64,000 nt of DNA, taken from positions 98,949,552 through 99,013,551 of the forward strand of contig NC_044277.2 in assembly GCF_004027225.2 (NCBI RefSeq). Direction: 5' to 3'. The notes beneath the pieces were generated by a model. It had not been told where the DNA came from, ran no database searches, and was given only the letters and a program-made list of their open reading frames with translations. This DNA comes from Strigops habroptila. Lineage: Eukaryota > Chordata > Aves > Psittaciformes > Psittacidae. The position numbers were made by a program, and so were the translations under genes. Within the stretch, counting starts at the first letter, position 1. The number at the start of each line of letters is the position of its first letter. Below are positions 48,901-59,470 of this stretch, piece by piece.

Positions 48901-51394
48901 ACCTGTTTTTCATCTTCTCTACATAGAGAAAGCACTTGTGCACCTCCAGTACAGCACTAGTCTAGTCCCCTAAATGTGGCAAGGCAAAAGAAAATGTTAG
49001 TCATCATTCCCTTTCACCATTTTTCCTTCTGGTATCTTGTTGGTAAGTGTGTCATATACCTCTTTACTGAGGTCTGATGCTCAGACAGCATGCATTCGTT
49101 AGAATTCTACCTGGGAAGCATGATCTCATCTTGTAGCAATTTCTGGGTTTAGTTCTAGAGGGCACTTATTCAGTCCCCAGAGTGTCAGCAGAAATGGTGG
49201 CTGTCAAGCTGTTTACGCTATCCCAAGCTGGAAAACCTCTAGCAGTTCACCAAGGTGGCAAAGAAGCAGGTCTTTCATTTACCAGATCTCCACAGCTCAG
49301 CAAATGAACTTTCTGTCACTCTATACAAACTAGCTAACAATAAAACTGTTGAAACAACTTAATTTTTATCTTGTGCCTAGTGAAGTTTTTAAGCAAGAAG
49401 TGAAATGGTCTCACAAAGATTTGGGTTAGCAGGTTATGTAAAGTATAGGAATTCATAAGCAGATAAAGAATTTTTTTTTTTTTGGTACACTGCCAGCTTC
49501 AAAGGCGTTATAAATCTCACTTGCCACTTCACCTGTATTTTTTTTCATGTTGTGCTCACACTTACATGAGGTAACACAGTGGGGAAAAAAGCATAGTTAG
49601 GACTTAAGGAAGGGGATCATCAAGCCTTCATGAACATTAGCTTTTGTGAAACACCCCTCACAAGCAGGCTTTGCAAGCCTGAATACTTGAGGTTGCTAGA
49701 AGAAAAAAAATTAAGGCATGCCTCACCTGGCTATGGTCTCTGAGCACTTAAAGCATGTGACTTTGAGATTGCTTAAGAAAAAATAAATTATTAAAGAGAG
49801 CTTCTCTATACAGTATGGAACTTCATGTTTCAAATATGTCTGGAGAGAGCAGAAGACTAAATAACCTGCACTTGAAGATTAAATAACCTGGACTTCTTGA
49901 GAGAGTCTCTCTTAAAAGAGAGTTTAATTTGTGTTCAAGATGGTTAATAACATGAGGAAGGGAGAGCTATAGTTCATTTATCAGTGTGTTTGTTGATGGT
50001 CCTAATTAAAATTAAGTCTTCTAGTCAGAAGCTTCTGCAAAAGCTGTGTGCTTCAACAGTCCTACATCCTAACAAAGGTAATTCATCAACCAGGTTACTC
50101 CAGAGTTGGAGAAAAGAGAAAGTGGATACTTAAGTTACTGACAGATCTTTATAGATCCAAGGCAATTAGGGTCCAGATTGCTATGTCCCACTTCAGTACT
50201 TGCAGTAGGTAGAAGAGACAGAAAATCATGATGTAGAGAAAGAGGCTGGAAAAGATGCTGCAATCAGACATATCTAATGTTGCATTGTTTTCAAGCTACC
50301 CTTCTGCTGGGGGACTGAAGAACAAAGTTTGGTTTGTCTATTGTTCTTCATGGCAAACTTCTTAAGAACAGATATCCTATGTCATTTGACTTTCCATGCA
50401 ACCTATAAACCATAAGATCACTCTTCTTCTTTGAAGGTAATAATAGACATATTCCTGGTGGGTAATATGCCTACGTGTTAGAGCTGTTATTACAGTAAGG
50501 CATTTTGTTGGTTCTGATTCTTGGAGGTTCAGGACTGTCAGAAATACTTGGTAACTCCAGACCCATAGAGATATTGCTTCCACTGATCTTGTGAGTGATT
50601 TTTTTCTAATGTTATATTATTTAGCAGCATCACACACTGATTTTGCTTTAACACAAATAATCATGCAAACAAAAAGGCAGTGCTGAATCATGCCTCTGGA
50701 GAACACCACCATGCTTTCTCAATATACATGAAATAAAGGGTTTAATTTCTTTTGACTTTTAATCCAGACCCACTCAATTTATACAAGAAAATTAAAGTGA
50801 AATATGATGGAAAAAAAAGATTGCAGATGCTTAGCTGAGAAACACAGCCATTAGTAGAAGTGGTCACAGTGAACCTTTGAGACTTAAATTACTTTTGTCC
50901 TTCACAGATCTCTGCTCCTTGCCTCAAGCCTCTAATTAGCCTAAATCTTAAACACCACTCTCTAAAGTGGATGTTTGCTCCATCCCACACTGCAGCAACA
51001 GGGAGATGATCTGGGGAAGATAACATTGCAGTCAGAAGGGTCAAACATTCCGGGAGGCCTCACCCTTTCCATTGCCTGTGTATCAGAATATCCCCAAGGA
51101 CATGCAATAAAAGGGGAAAATCTAAGAAATCTTTGGCCATTTCCCCTTAAGACTTCCAGATACTTGAAAGGTTTGCTTGTGCAAATCCAGCAATAAGACT
51201 GTTTCTGCTCAGTGATGAGGTAATTGATTGCTCCACATACTAGGAGATGAAATGAACACAGCCAATACTATCCGGAGTGTTTAATTCAGGTGCTTGTTGC
51301 TGACTCATGGGCAGGGGAAAGAACAGATGACTTGGGGACAGATTGCAGCCACCCTCATCTCAGCAGCTGACATAGTGTGGTAGAAGAAAAGAAA
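45986..51394. other. Non-coding stretch, no recognised gene
   Basis: No repeat family identified. A minus-strand frame at 47654-47902 encodes a small protein with two hydrophobic stretches and is followed by AATAAA-containing sequence, but I cannot assign it. A 22-bp two-copy duplication lies at 49854-49897. Confidence 0.5.
49854..49897. repeat. Two-copy tandem duplication, 22-bp unit
   Basis: AGACTAAATAACCTGCACTT (49854-49873) and AGATTAAATAACCTGGACTT (49876-49895) are adjacent near-identical units, differing at two of these 20 positions. Confidence 0.85.
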
Positions 51395-53130
51395 CCGAAA
51401 GCTATTGGGAGAACTGGCTACCCTGGATTTGGAGAAGACTTTTCTCCAAGGTTCTTAATGACTTTTTTGCCTCAGTCTTCACTGGCACAACTCTCAAGTC
51501 TTGGAAGGCAGATGCAGGGACTGTGAGAATGAAGACCTTAGGCCCACTGTAGGACAGAATCAGGTTAAAGATCATCTTAAGAACCTGAACGTGCACAAGT
51601 CCATGGGACCTGATAAAATCCATCCACAGGTCCTGAAGGAGCTGGCGAATGAAGTTGCTAAGCCACTGTCCATCATATTTGAAAAATCATGGCAGTCAGG
51701 TGAAGTTCCTGATGACTGGAAAAAGCAAAATATAACCCCCATTTTCAAGAAGGGGAAAATGGAAGACCCAGGGAACTACAGATCAGTCAGTCTCAACTCT
51801 GTGCCTGGCAAAATCTTGGAGCAGATTCTCCTGGAAAGCATGCTAAGGCACATGAAAAACAACAAGGTGTTTGGTGACAGCCAACATGGTTTCACTAAGG
51901 GGAAATCCTGCCTGACCAATTTGGTGGCCTTCTATGATGGGGCTATGGAACTGATGGACAGGGGCAGAGCAGTTGACGTCATCTACCTGGACTTGTGCGA
52001 AGTGTTCAACACTGTCCCGCATGACATCCTTGTCTCTCAATTGGAGAGACATCAATTTGATAGATGGACCACTTGGTGGATAAAGAACTGGCTGGACGGC
52101 TGCATGCAAGGAGTTGTGGTCAATGGCTCAATGTCCAGTTGGAGATCAGTAAGAGCGGTGTCCCTCAGGGGTCGGTGTTGGGACCGATTTTGTTCAAAAT
52201 CTTTGTCAGGAACATGAGCAGTGGGATTGACTACACCCTCAGCAAGTTTGCTGATGACACTAAGTTACGTTGTTCTGTTGACATGCTGAAGGGATGGGGA
52301 TGCCATCCAGAGGGACCCTGAAACACTTGAGAGGTGGGCCAATGCCAACCTCATGAAGTTCAACCAAGCCAAGGGGAAGGTCCTACCACCTGGGTTGGGG
52401 CAATCCCGGGCACAGCTACAGGAGAAGAGATTCCGAGCAGCCCTGCAGAGAAGGACTTGGGGGTGTTGGTTGATGGGAAACTGAACTTGAGCTGGCTTCA
52501 GTGTGCACTTGCAGCCCAGAAAGCTAACCATATCCTGGACTGTATCTAAAGAAGCGTGACCAGCAGGTCAAAGGAGCTGATCTTGCCCCTCTACTCTGCT
52601 CTCATAAGACCCCTCTTGGAGTACTGTGTGCAGTTCTCGTGTCCTCAACATAAAAAGGACATGGAGTTGTTGGAGCAAGTCCAGAGGAGGGACACGAGGG
52701 ATGATTAGGGGGCTGGAGCACCTCCTGTATGAAGACAGGCTGAGAAAGTTAGGGCTGTTCAGCCTGGAGAAGAGAAGGCTGCGTGGAGTCCTCATAGCAG
52801 CCTTCCAGTATCAGAAGGGGGCCTACAAGGATGCTGGAGAGGGACTCTTCATTAGGGTCTGTAGTGGTAGGACAAGGGGTAATGGGTTCAAACAGAGGAA
52901 GTTCAGGTTAGATACAAGGAAAAAGTTCTTTACTGTGAGTGTGGTGAGGCACTGGAACAGGCTACCCAAGGAAGTTGTGAATGCTCCATCCCTGGCAGTG
53001 TTCAAGGCCAGGCTAGATGGAGTCTTGGGTGACATGGTTTAGTGTGTGGTGTCCCTGCCCATGGAAGGAGGGTTGGAACTAGATGATCTTAAGGTCCTTT
53101 CCAAACCTAACTATTCTATGATTCTGTGAT
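51395..53130 (+). mobile_element. CR1 LINE, long 5'-truncated copy with RT and 3' end
   Basis: A plus-strand CR1 of 1.74 kb running from the linker before the reverse transcriptase through RT, the C-terminal part of ORF2 and the 3' UTR, to the terminal 'attctatgattctgtgat'. It shares with the 59-60.7 kb copy the unusual 3' block 'tttagtgtgtggt', so the two belong to the same subfamily. Its first 34 bases (51395-51428) are nearly the same as the last CR1 bases of the fragment at 63471-63504. Confidence 0.95.
51501..52321 (+). pseudogene. CR1 ORF2 reverse transcriptase, frameshifted
   Basis: The first frame (51501-52217) reads [20 protein letters not shown] and [19 protein letters not shown], then motif A as [11 protein letters not shown]. 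This is the non-LTR retrotransposon polymerase fold. Motif B ([10 protein letters not shown], coding bases 52157-52186) and the catalytic motif C (FADD, 52247-52258) lie in the next frame, which is open at 52064-52321. One frameshift therefore separates the catalytic aspartate of motif A from motifs B and C, near 52140. Further downstream the C-terminal CR1 frames are again split (52334-52549, 52626-53042). The copy cannot encode a working enzyme. Confidence 0.93.
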
Positions 53131-53465
53131 ACAGAGGAAAAAGAAAATAAGCACATCCACCCACAATACAAAGAGCAATTTCCAAATTCATGTACTTTTC
53201 TTTCAAGGGCTTCCTCTGACTGGGAGAACAGAGGCAGTCTGATCCCTTGGAAAGAGCTCTGTGGTGTCACTGTACATGACCAGTGCACTCAGTCTGACAT
53301 TTAATGTAAACCAAAACAAGCAGTCGTGTATACTCATCCAATTCCTTGCCTCCCGGAGAAGCCGCGGATACCTCTGCATATGTACAGTGTATTTACTTCT
53401 CTATTGCCAGGACACTGGCTATTCTTAAAGGATTTCCAGGCCCTGCTCCCTCTACAGCAAGAGCA
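53131..53465. other. Spacer between CR1 and IGBP1 relic; former 3' UTR side
   Basis: This lies downstream of the expected IGBP1 stop on the minus strand. No AATAAA signal was identified with confidence and nothing else was recognised. Confidence 0.4.
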
Positions 53466-53608
53466 TCAGCCCACATTATGCCAGTTGCCATGGCCTCTTG
53501 GGTGTGTATCTTTCCAGTCATTCCAGTCCCGAGCTTTTTGAAGAGCTTCCTCATCATCCTACTCTTTTTTTCTCCTGCTGCTGCTTCTGCAACTCTTCAT
53601 CAGACCTG
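53466..53608 (-). pseudogene. IGBP1: IGBP1 relic, last coding exon
   Basis: IGBP1 (alpha4, Tap42 homologue) binds the catalytic subunit of PP2A-type phosphatases and stabilises it. Its C-terminus is strongly conserved. The minus strand here encodes [16 protein letters not shown], followed by DTHPRG, and ends in NVG and TGA (53466-53468), matching the family ending ([16 protein letters not shown]...). Upstream, the Gln/Glu/Lys-rich part (SDEELQKQQQEKK) is in a different frame. A run of seven A (53565-53571) marks the likely frameshift, and a TAG (53559-53561) sits just before DDEE in the conserved frame. An acceptor-like AG precedes at 53609-53610. Substitutions at otherwise fixed positions (DWN for DWD, and changes in the last six residues) support relaxed constraint. 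Confidence 0.85.
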
Positions 53609-53866
53609 CTGAAGGTCAAGAACAGGAGTAAGGGGCACTAGGAGAGTGGAAGATCTACAGTAAGCTCTCAAAAGCCTGTCTGGACAAAAAGCAGGAATTG
53701 CCAAAAGAGCAGTTTAGCAATCCAGTTATTCTCACAGCCTAATGAAGTCAGCTCTTACTCTTCCTTAGTCAGTGGGTGCTTTACACCCTGAACACATGCC
53801 CATTCACCCTCCCCCCGAGAGACTTCCCAAGTTCTCCATTCCAATCTTTGCTTTGCCACTCCATAC

Positions 53867-53979
53867 TTGGTGTTCTCTCAGGCATGCTCTAACCAGACAC
53901 CACTCCTTGCCTGTTGTGTTGCTTGTACCAGTCATCTACAGTCGTCACAGGCAGGCTAAGATAACCAGCACCAAACACT
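53867..53979 (-). pseudogene. IGBP1: IGBP1 relic, penultimate exon with in-frame stop
   Basis: The minus strand reads VFGAGYLSLPVTTVDDWYKQ, matching the IGBP1 block [20 protein letters not shown] in human. It is preceded by a good splice acceptor (pyrimidine-rich, then CTGTAG, right edge 53979) and followed by a possible donor (GTATGG, left edge 53867). A TAG at 53889-53891 interrupts the frame where the family has a residue, probably Gln, before the short PERTP segment. A functional protein would lose its conserved C-terminus here. Confidence 0.85.
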
Positions 53980-55434
53980 CTACAGGAAGAGATGGACAGT
54001 CAAAGAAAACACTTTACATCACTATGAATAAGCACAAACATAGACAACCTTGCACAGAACTACTCTGTAATCCAATCTGTACTAACAATACAAGGCATGC
54101 TATCAAGGAGGGCTTGAGAACATTTTTCTGCAGCTTGGCCCTTCAGCAAGGCTTGCCAGTAACCCAGTCATAACAGTATTTAGGGAATTCACCCTGTTAG
54201 TTTAGAGAGGCGAGGATCGTTCTAGTCCAAAGACCTCAAATCACTTCTCCAGCCCAAAGGAGTCAGTACAGCTTGCCAAGGAGGCCCCAAGAACTGAGTT
54301 AGGCACAGGTTGGCTAAACAGATATACGAAAGGCTCAGGGCAAATGACGTCAAAAGCACGACAAGAAATCTGGTTTCTATCCCAATTTGTGCTTTAGCTC
54401 CCATATTCCTCACAAGAATCTCATGGTGCCACAAAATGTTAAGATCTTGATAACCTGTAAGGCTAGGGAAAGTCCTACAGTTGAAAACTATTACCGTGAC
54501 TGATGATTCTCTGGTAGGCATCACATCTTCCCAGCCCCTCGGACCACTTACTTGAATTCACTGAAATATTCCAGAGTTTACATTAGATTAAGAGATCATA
54601 TGTGCTTTTCACTACTGGGCTCTTTATTTTAAGAGTGAAGAGCAATCCTCTTATATCCCACGGAGGTCTGAGGGGCAGATAAACATTGCCTCTCCACAGC
54701 TTACCAACCAGCAAGCATATGGCCTACAAACTAAGAGTAGTATTTGCTAAATACAATCTGCTCTGCCATCCCAACAGGAGGAAACAGCATTAGCCAAGAC
54801 ACTGCAGCATGCTGGTAATAGAAGAAATCAGAAGTTGCTCAAGAAATGAATTAGATGCTCTGCTCATCCCCTGCCCAGAAGCAAAGCCTGAAAGTAACCT
54901 TCCCGATGATATCACCCAGGGCACTACAGAGGAGCAGAGTTCTGCAACACCAGTAATGAACTGCACAAACCAGCTGTGCCAACCAAGCTGGACTATGGTC
55001 TACGTCAACACATTATGATTTTTCATTTCTAGACAGATGTTTTAGGTGAGTAACAAAGCCCACGAACACTATTCTATGTAGGAATTACAGATCTATGAGA
55101 AGCTTTCATCATTCAGAACAGGCATTTCTTTCTGTAACACCTGGACACCTTGTACACCACAAGTGTAGGTTGGAAAGAAATCACAAGGGTCTCTTTTAAT
55201 TTACAAATGTAGTTACTTCTTTAGAGTTAAGGGTCTGGCAGAACCCAGCAAAAGGTAGAAAAGCCTTTGCACGCAGACAGTTTCAGCTCTGATACTCAGT
55301 GCTCTAGCATTTTGCAAACTATGACTGTCTAGAACATGGAGTAGGCGTGGACAGCGACACTGCCCATTCAGAGTTAAAGCAAATCCCACCTGCTTGTGCT
55401 GTGATTGACCTGCAGCTCAAGAGAAATCTTATAC
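53980..55434 (-). other. Intron-like interval of the IGBP1 relic; one exon not found
   Basis: In IGBP1 a segment with the KPFILTR motif should lie between the coiled-coil exon and the VFGAGY exon. I looked on the minus strand through this interval and found no such exon, so it seems lost or beyond recognition. The open frames here (53772-54173 plus, 54222-54524 minus) show no known domain. Confidence 0.5.
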
Positions 55435-55630
55435 CTGTTTCACTGTACCTCTGCTCCTCAAGATGACTATTTCTTGGTCAATACTCTCAATTTCCTCCAG
55501 GCTGGTGTTGATCCATTTCTCAGTTTCTAGTATGTAAAATTCCCGTATCTGCTCCTCATCTGCTTGCCCTCTGTCCACAGAATTTCTCATACAGGCCAAC
55601 CTGTTCTCCAGTTCCTTCTTCTGCTTACAT
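55435..55630 (-). pseudogene. IGBP1: IGBP1 relic, coiled-coil exon with open frame
   Basis: A 196-bp exon on the minus strand with 65 open codons. It contains KQKKELENRL, SGQADE-like RGQADEEQIREFYILE and SLEEIESIDQEI, which line up with human IGBP1 KQKKELEHRL, GQADDERVREYYLL and SLEEIESIDQEI. The acceptor (TTTCTTTGAGACAG, right edge 55630) and donor (CAG then GTATAAG, left edge 55435) are both intact, so this copy came by DNA duplication or is the original locus, not by reverse transcription. This exon alone would pass as functional. The damage lies in the exons downstream and in the missing ones. Confidence 0.9.
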
Positions 55631-58600
55631 CTGTCTCAAAGAAAACTAAATCATTAAACCACCTTTCTATAGCCCAGCTTGGATACAGTGTTTTCCAAAA
55701 CAAAAAATTCCCTATTTCTTGAAATTCAATCAAATGTAGTTGCAAAGCCAACTCCTGCCTCAATCCAACTCAGACTTGCGTACCCTGTTTAAATGCTCTT
55801 CACAGAGGTGCCAGCTGCTGACCAGTGCTCCTCAGGGTATGCAAGTCCCAGACACTCATGCCTTTGACAAATTTCTTGGTGTAAGGAGGATCCACTCATT
55901 TAGCAACGAGTAAGACTCCTGTAGAAATAAAGCAGAGACTTACAGGAATGTACCCATTAAGAGGAAGAGGAGCACTGGCAGCACCAAATGATACCATACT
56001 GCATGTATGGTATTGTAAATACCATAAATATTGTTGTTTACTGGTAAATATTGTTATTTACTGGTGACCTCTAACAATGCATAAGCAAGAGGCAGAACGT
56101 CACTGTGGGGATCCATCTCCCCACCTCACCTGACTGACAACAGAAGGTTTTTGACAAATGAAAACTACAGGAATCAGAAGAGTTCCAATACGCTTAAAAA
56201 AGGCTTTGAAAATGCACAGTTATATACCTACATGCAGCACTAGAATCTTTTCCTCCCATGTATGCCATCCCTTCCATCTGTCAACTCAAATTCAGACATT
56301 GCATAGGATCTTTACTACTCTAAGAGGTTTAACATGATTTCATGTATTTAAAATTGTATAAAAAAAAGAGGTTGTAATGGATTACTGTTCAAGTATCTCC
56401 TCTATATAAAAAGCAGCTTTAAGAGAGTTTAAATGTAGGAGTGCCTCTATCAATTTTTTTATTTCACCTAAGAGTAGAGCAACCCTTGAAAATTAAACTT
56501 CCCAGGTATAATTCTGCAAGCTTGGCAACATAAGTCTCCTAGAGAAAACAGCGAAGGACCTAATGAGTTAATGACCTTATAAAACCAGTGTAATACCTAT
56601 ATTGAGTTGCTTCGACATGACAGAAAGACTGAGCTTATAAGGTAGATTAAAAAAGTCTTCAATTTCTGTCTTGGGTGTTTTTGTGTGTGCAGGCTGGTTT
56701 TTAGAATAATTTTGACTTTCTGAATTTTTTTGACCTTTTCAGGAATGAAATGGTGGAACTACTTACATAATACACTTCCAGGCTAAATCATTCAGCTACA
56801 TTGCTACCTGAAGAACAAACAGTAATAACCAAGGATTAGAAACCTACAGAAGCTGAAAGAACAAGGAGCATACAAGAGTTCTTCTATAAACCAAACCCAT
56901 CCACAAGTGCTGCTCCACAAGAACCCTGAAAAATACATCATTACTGGCCCAGCCCATCTCGCAGCAAAGCAAACCACTCCATTCCCACCTGTTTTTACAC
57001 TCCACAGTGGGATAAGTTCTCTTCAGTTGGCTGCAGCAATCCCAACCTGCTCCCTAGGACACTGGATTGCATGCTCATTCAGAAAGCAAGGCTAAAAGCA
57101 GCCAGGATGAGGCAGGTCTGGAGCCACAGGGATGATACAGGGCTACTCAGGAAAATGTTTTTCATGCAGGCCATGTGTTTTACTGAAAACAAATACAATT
57201 GCAAGGTGTATCACTCTGATCGAGTACTAATCTCCTTGTGACAGAACTCACAATGCAGGCACTTCCTGTTTGTCTTCCAGTGGATGGAGTCACAGTACAG
57301 GCAAACACCAGCCCACAGCAAGAGGGGAGTTCACATCTAAGCAAAGACCTACCTGCAGCACTAACAAAGCTCGCTTGGGAGGAGATACTCAGCTCTGAAA
57401 AGGCTTTGCTGTGCTGATCCCAAAGGTCCTGATGTGTTCTAGTATCCCAAATCCATCTCAGTTAGGTTAAAGCATAACAAACAGACATCAACTCTCTTTT
57501 CTAAAGATGTAATAAGCCCATTCATGGGTAACTTCCAACATGGGTGGCTTTATGCTCTTAGCAGCAATTAAAGAACTAGCCATAAGAGCTTTCATGCAGT
57601 TCTTCAAACACCAGAAACCAAAGATACAAATGCACCTCCCCAGGAGCAGATCTGTCCCCATGGCTCCCCAATCTGGAAACCCTTAGGTCCCCCATGGGAC
57701 CCCCAGGTCAGAGGAGAACCACCAAACCCTGGGTTCAGTGGCTGGTTTAACTCATCCTGGCTCAATCCAAACCATGAATGGGACAACCAAAATAAACTGA
57801 ACACCGGACGCACCACCAGCATTGAAGAGTTGTTTTCCCTCTTCCCCAAGTGATCCCTCCTGCCCATCCCTGCTCACCCTCCAGAAGCCCTGCTGCCTAC
57901 ACAGCCCTGCCTATGTCAATTTTCCAAAGCCCTGTTTTTTTTCTAGGGAAGATGCAGAGCTCTGCCGAGCAAACTTGTGCCTACCAAACAGTTGCTTTTC
58001 TTAGTTCATCTTTCCAGCTCCCCTCCAAGCTCTCCATGAATGTCCAGACCACAGACAGAAAATGGATGCTCTCCTACCAGCCCCATCCACAGAGAGAAGA
58101 GCCTCCTCAAACCCAGAGATTTGGACTCTGCAGCCCAGGCAGCAAGGAAAGACGAAGGGGAATTTGCAGCATTCTGGAGCATGTTGCAGGAGTAACATTA
58201 CTGAATGCACTGTCAGAAATTTAATTCCTATTGAGTAACTGTATGTTTTCCTCTGGTGCTGCTAACCCCAAATCGCCCCAAACACTTCCCTTTCCCCTAA
58301 GCAGTCTAAAGCAAATAGACAATAGTGACAACAAACGGCAATTGCCTGACCAGCTCCTTGCATCTCCAGAGCATCAGAAACCATTCAAACATGCTTTGGA
58401 AATACCTTACCACTAAGATTTTGGGAGCAGGCTGCAATAATTGTTTTCATGGTGGCAGGGAGTTCTGCATCAGCCCGTGGTCCCACAGGTTAAAACGTGA
58501 GTTTGGAAATATGGGAGGGCGACTGTGTATTCAGCTGCTTTAATCAGCTCATCCAAGTTAAACCATCTGCTGTGGAGGGGAACAGACCTGCTCCAGCCCT

Positions 58601-59100
58601 GGCTTGCAGAGCAAGAAGAGCCTATGCTCCTCGGGAGGACAAGGAGTCACGCTGAGTGGTGAGGAGCTGCCATGGTGAAGGGCATGCACTGCTCCTCAGA
58701 AAGGTACCACTGCCAGCACCCAGCTGTGCACACAGTCCTCCCTGCTGAGGTGAATGCACCTGACATTGCCGTCTTGCATCCCCAACACCCCTGGTTGCTA
58801 GAAACCAGCTTTACAGATTTGCTCTGGAAGAGCCTGGGATGAAGAGCGAGGGATTTTCACAGCAAGAACTAGGCAGCACAAGAGATTTTATTTTGTTTAA
58901 AATATTATTTTATATACTTATATATACATATTATTTATTTTGCCGAAGTGAGCAGGTCCAGAGAGCACACCTTCAACACCAGAGCGAGGGGAAACACTGT
59001 GTCCAGGAGTCTCCATTCTGAGGGGCTAGAGCTACCGAGGGAGCCTCAGGACACCGACAGGCGTTGCCCAGGAACCGGCATCCCCGTTCACCCGAGGAGC
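55631..59100. other. Stretch upstream of IGBP1 relic, 5' exons not found
   Basis: If the IGBP1 locus were complete, the N-terminal exons (helical repeats that bind PP2A) should lie here on the minus strand. I could not recognise them. The interval holds a small palindrome with a 20-bp tandem duplication (55991-56064) and otherwise unremarkable DNA. Confidence 0.45.
55991..56064. repeat. Perfect 9-bp hairpin next to a 20-bp tandem duplication
   Basis: ATACCATAC (55991-55999), loop TGCAT, then GTATGGTAT (56005-56013). Shortly after come TAAATATTGTTGTTTACTGG (56025-56044) and TAAATATTGTTATTTACTGG (56045-56064), adjacent copies with one mismatch. Confidence 0.9.
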
Positions 59101-59470
59101 CTGAGTGGCTAAAACACGCCCCAGGGCGCGCGGCGAACAGGGCGGGCAGTCAGGGCGTGGCGCGGCAGCTGGCACGGGCTGAGCGGTCGGGCCGGCGAAG
59201 GGGTGGTGAGTGCTCGGCTCAGGGAATGGCCTTCTCTGCGAGTTCTGCTCTGGCTGCGCCGGCGGAGGCAGCGTCGGCACCAGACAGAGCCAATGAGAGG
59301 GGAGGCTGCAGCGCAGAGCCTGGGGATTAGAAAGTGCCTTGACTGGTCTCTTGAAGCGAGGGTGCACAACGGGCAGGGCTGCCCTCGGTGCGCCCTGGTG
59401 GAGGTCCTCCTACAGAAGGGGCTGAGCTGTGGGAGGCTGTCAGGGGCTGTAAGGTGTCAGGGAAGCTGAG
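59101..59470 (+). promoter_or_regulatory. CpG-rich block, probably CR1 5' leader
   Basis: This is the only clearly CpG-dense stretch in the window, with GGGCGGG, GGCCGGCG, GCGCGCGG and a CCAAT motif (59290-59294). It runs straight into CR1 ORF1 coding text (GCPRCALVEVLL near 59370-59410). In chicken, CR1 elements have GC-rich 5' leaders with promoter function, so I take this as the 5' end of the CR1 at 59.1-60.7 kb. A host CpG-island promoter, for instance one that once served the minus-strand IGBP1 relic, is the alternative. Confidence 0.5.
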
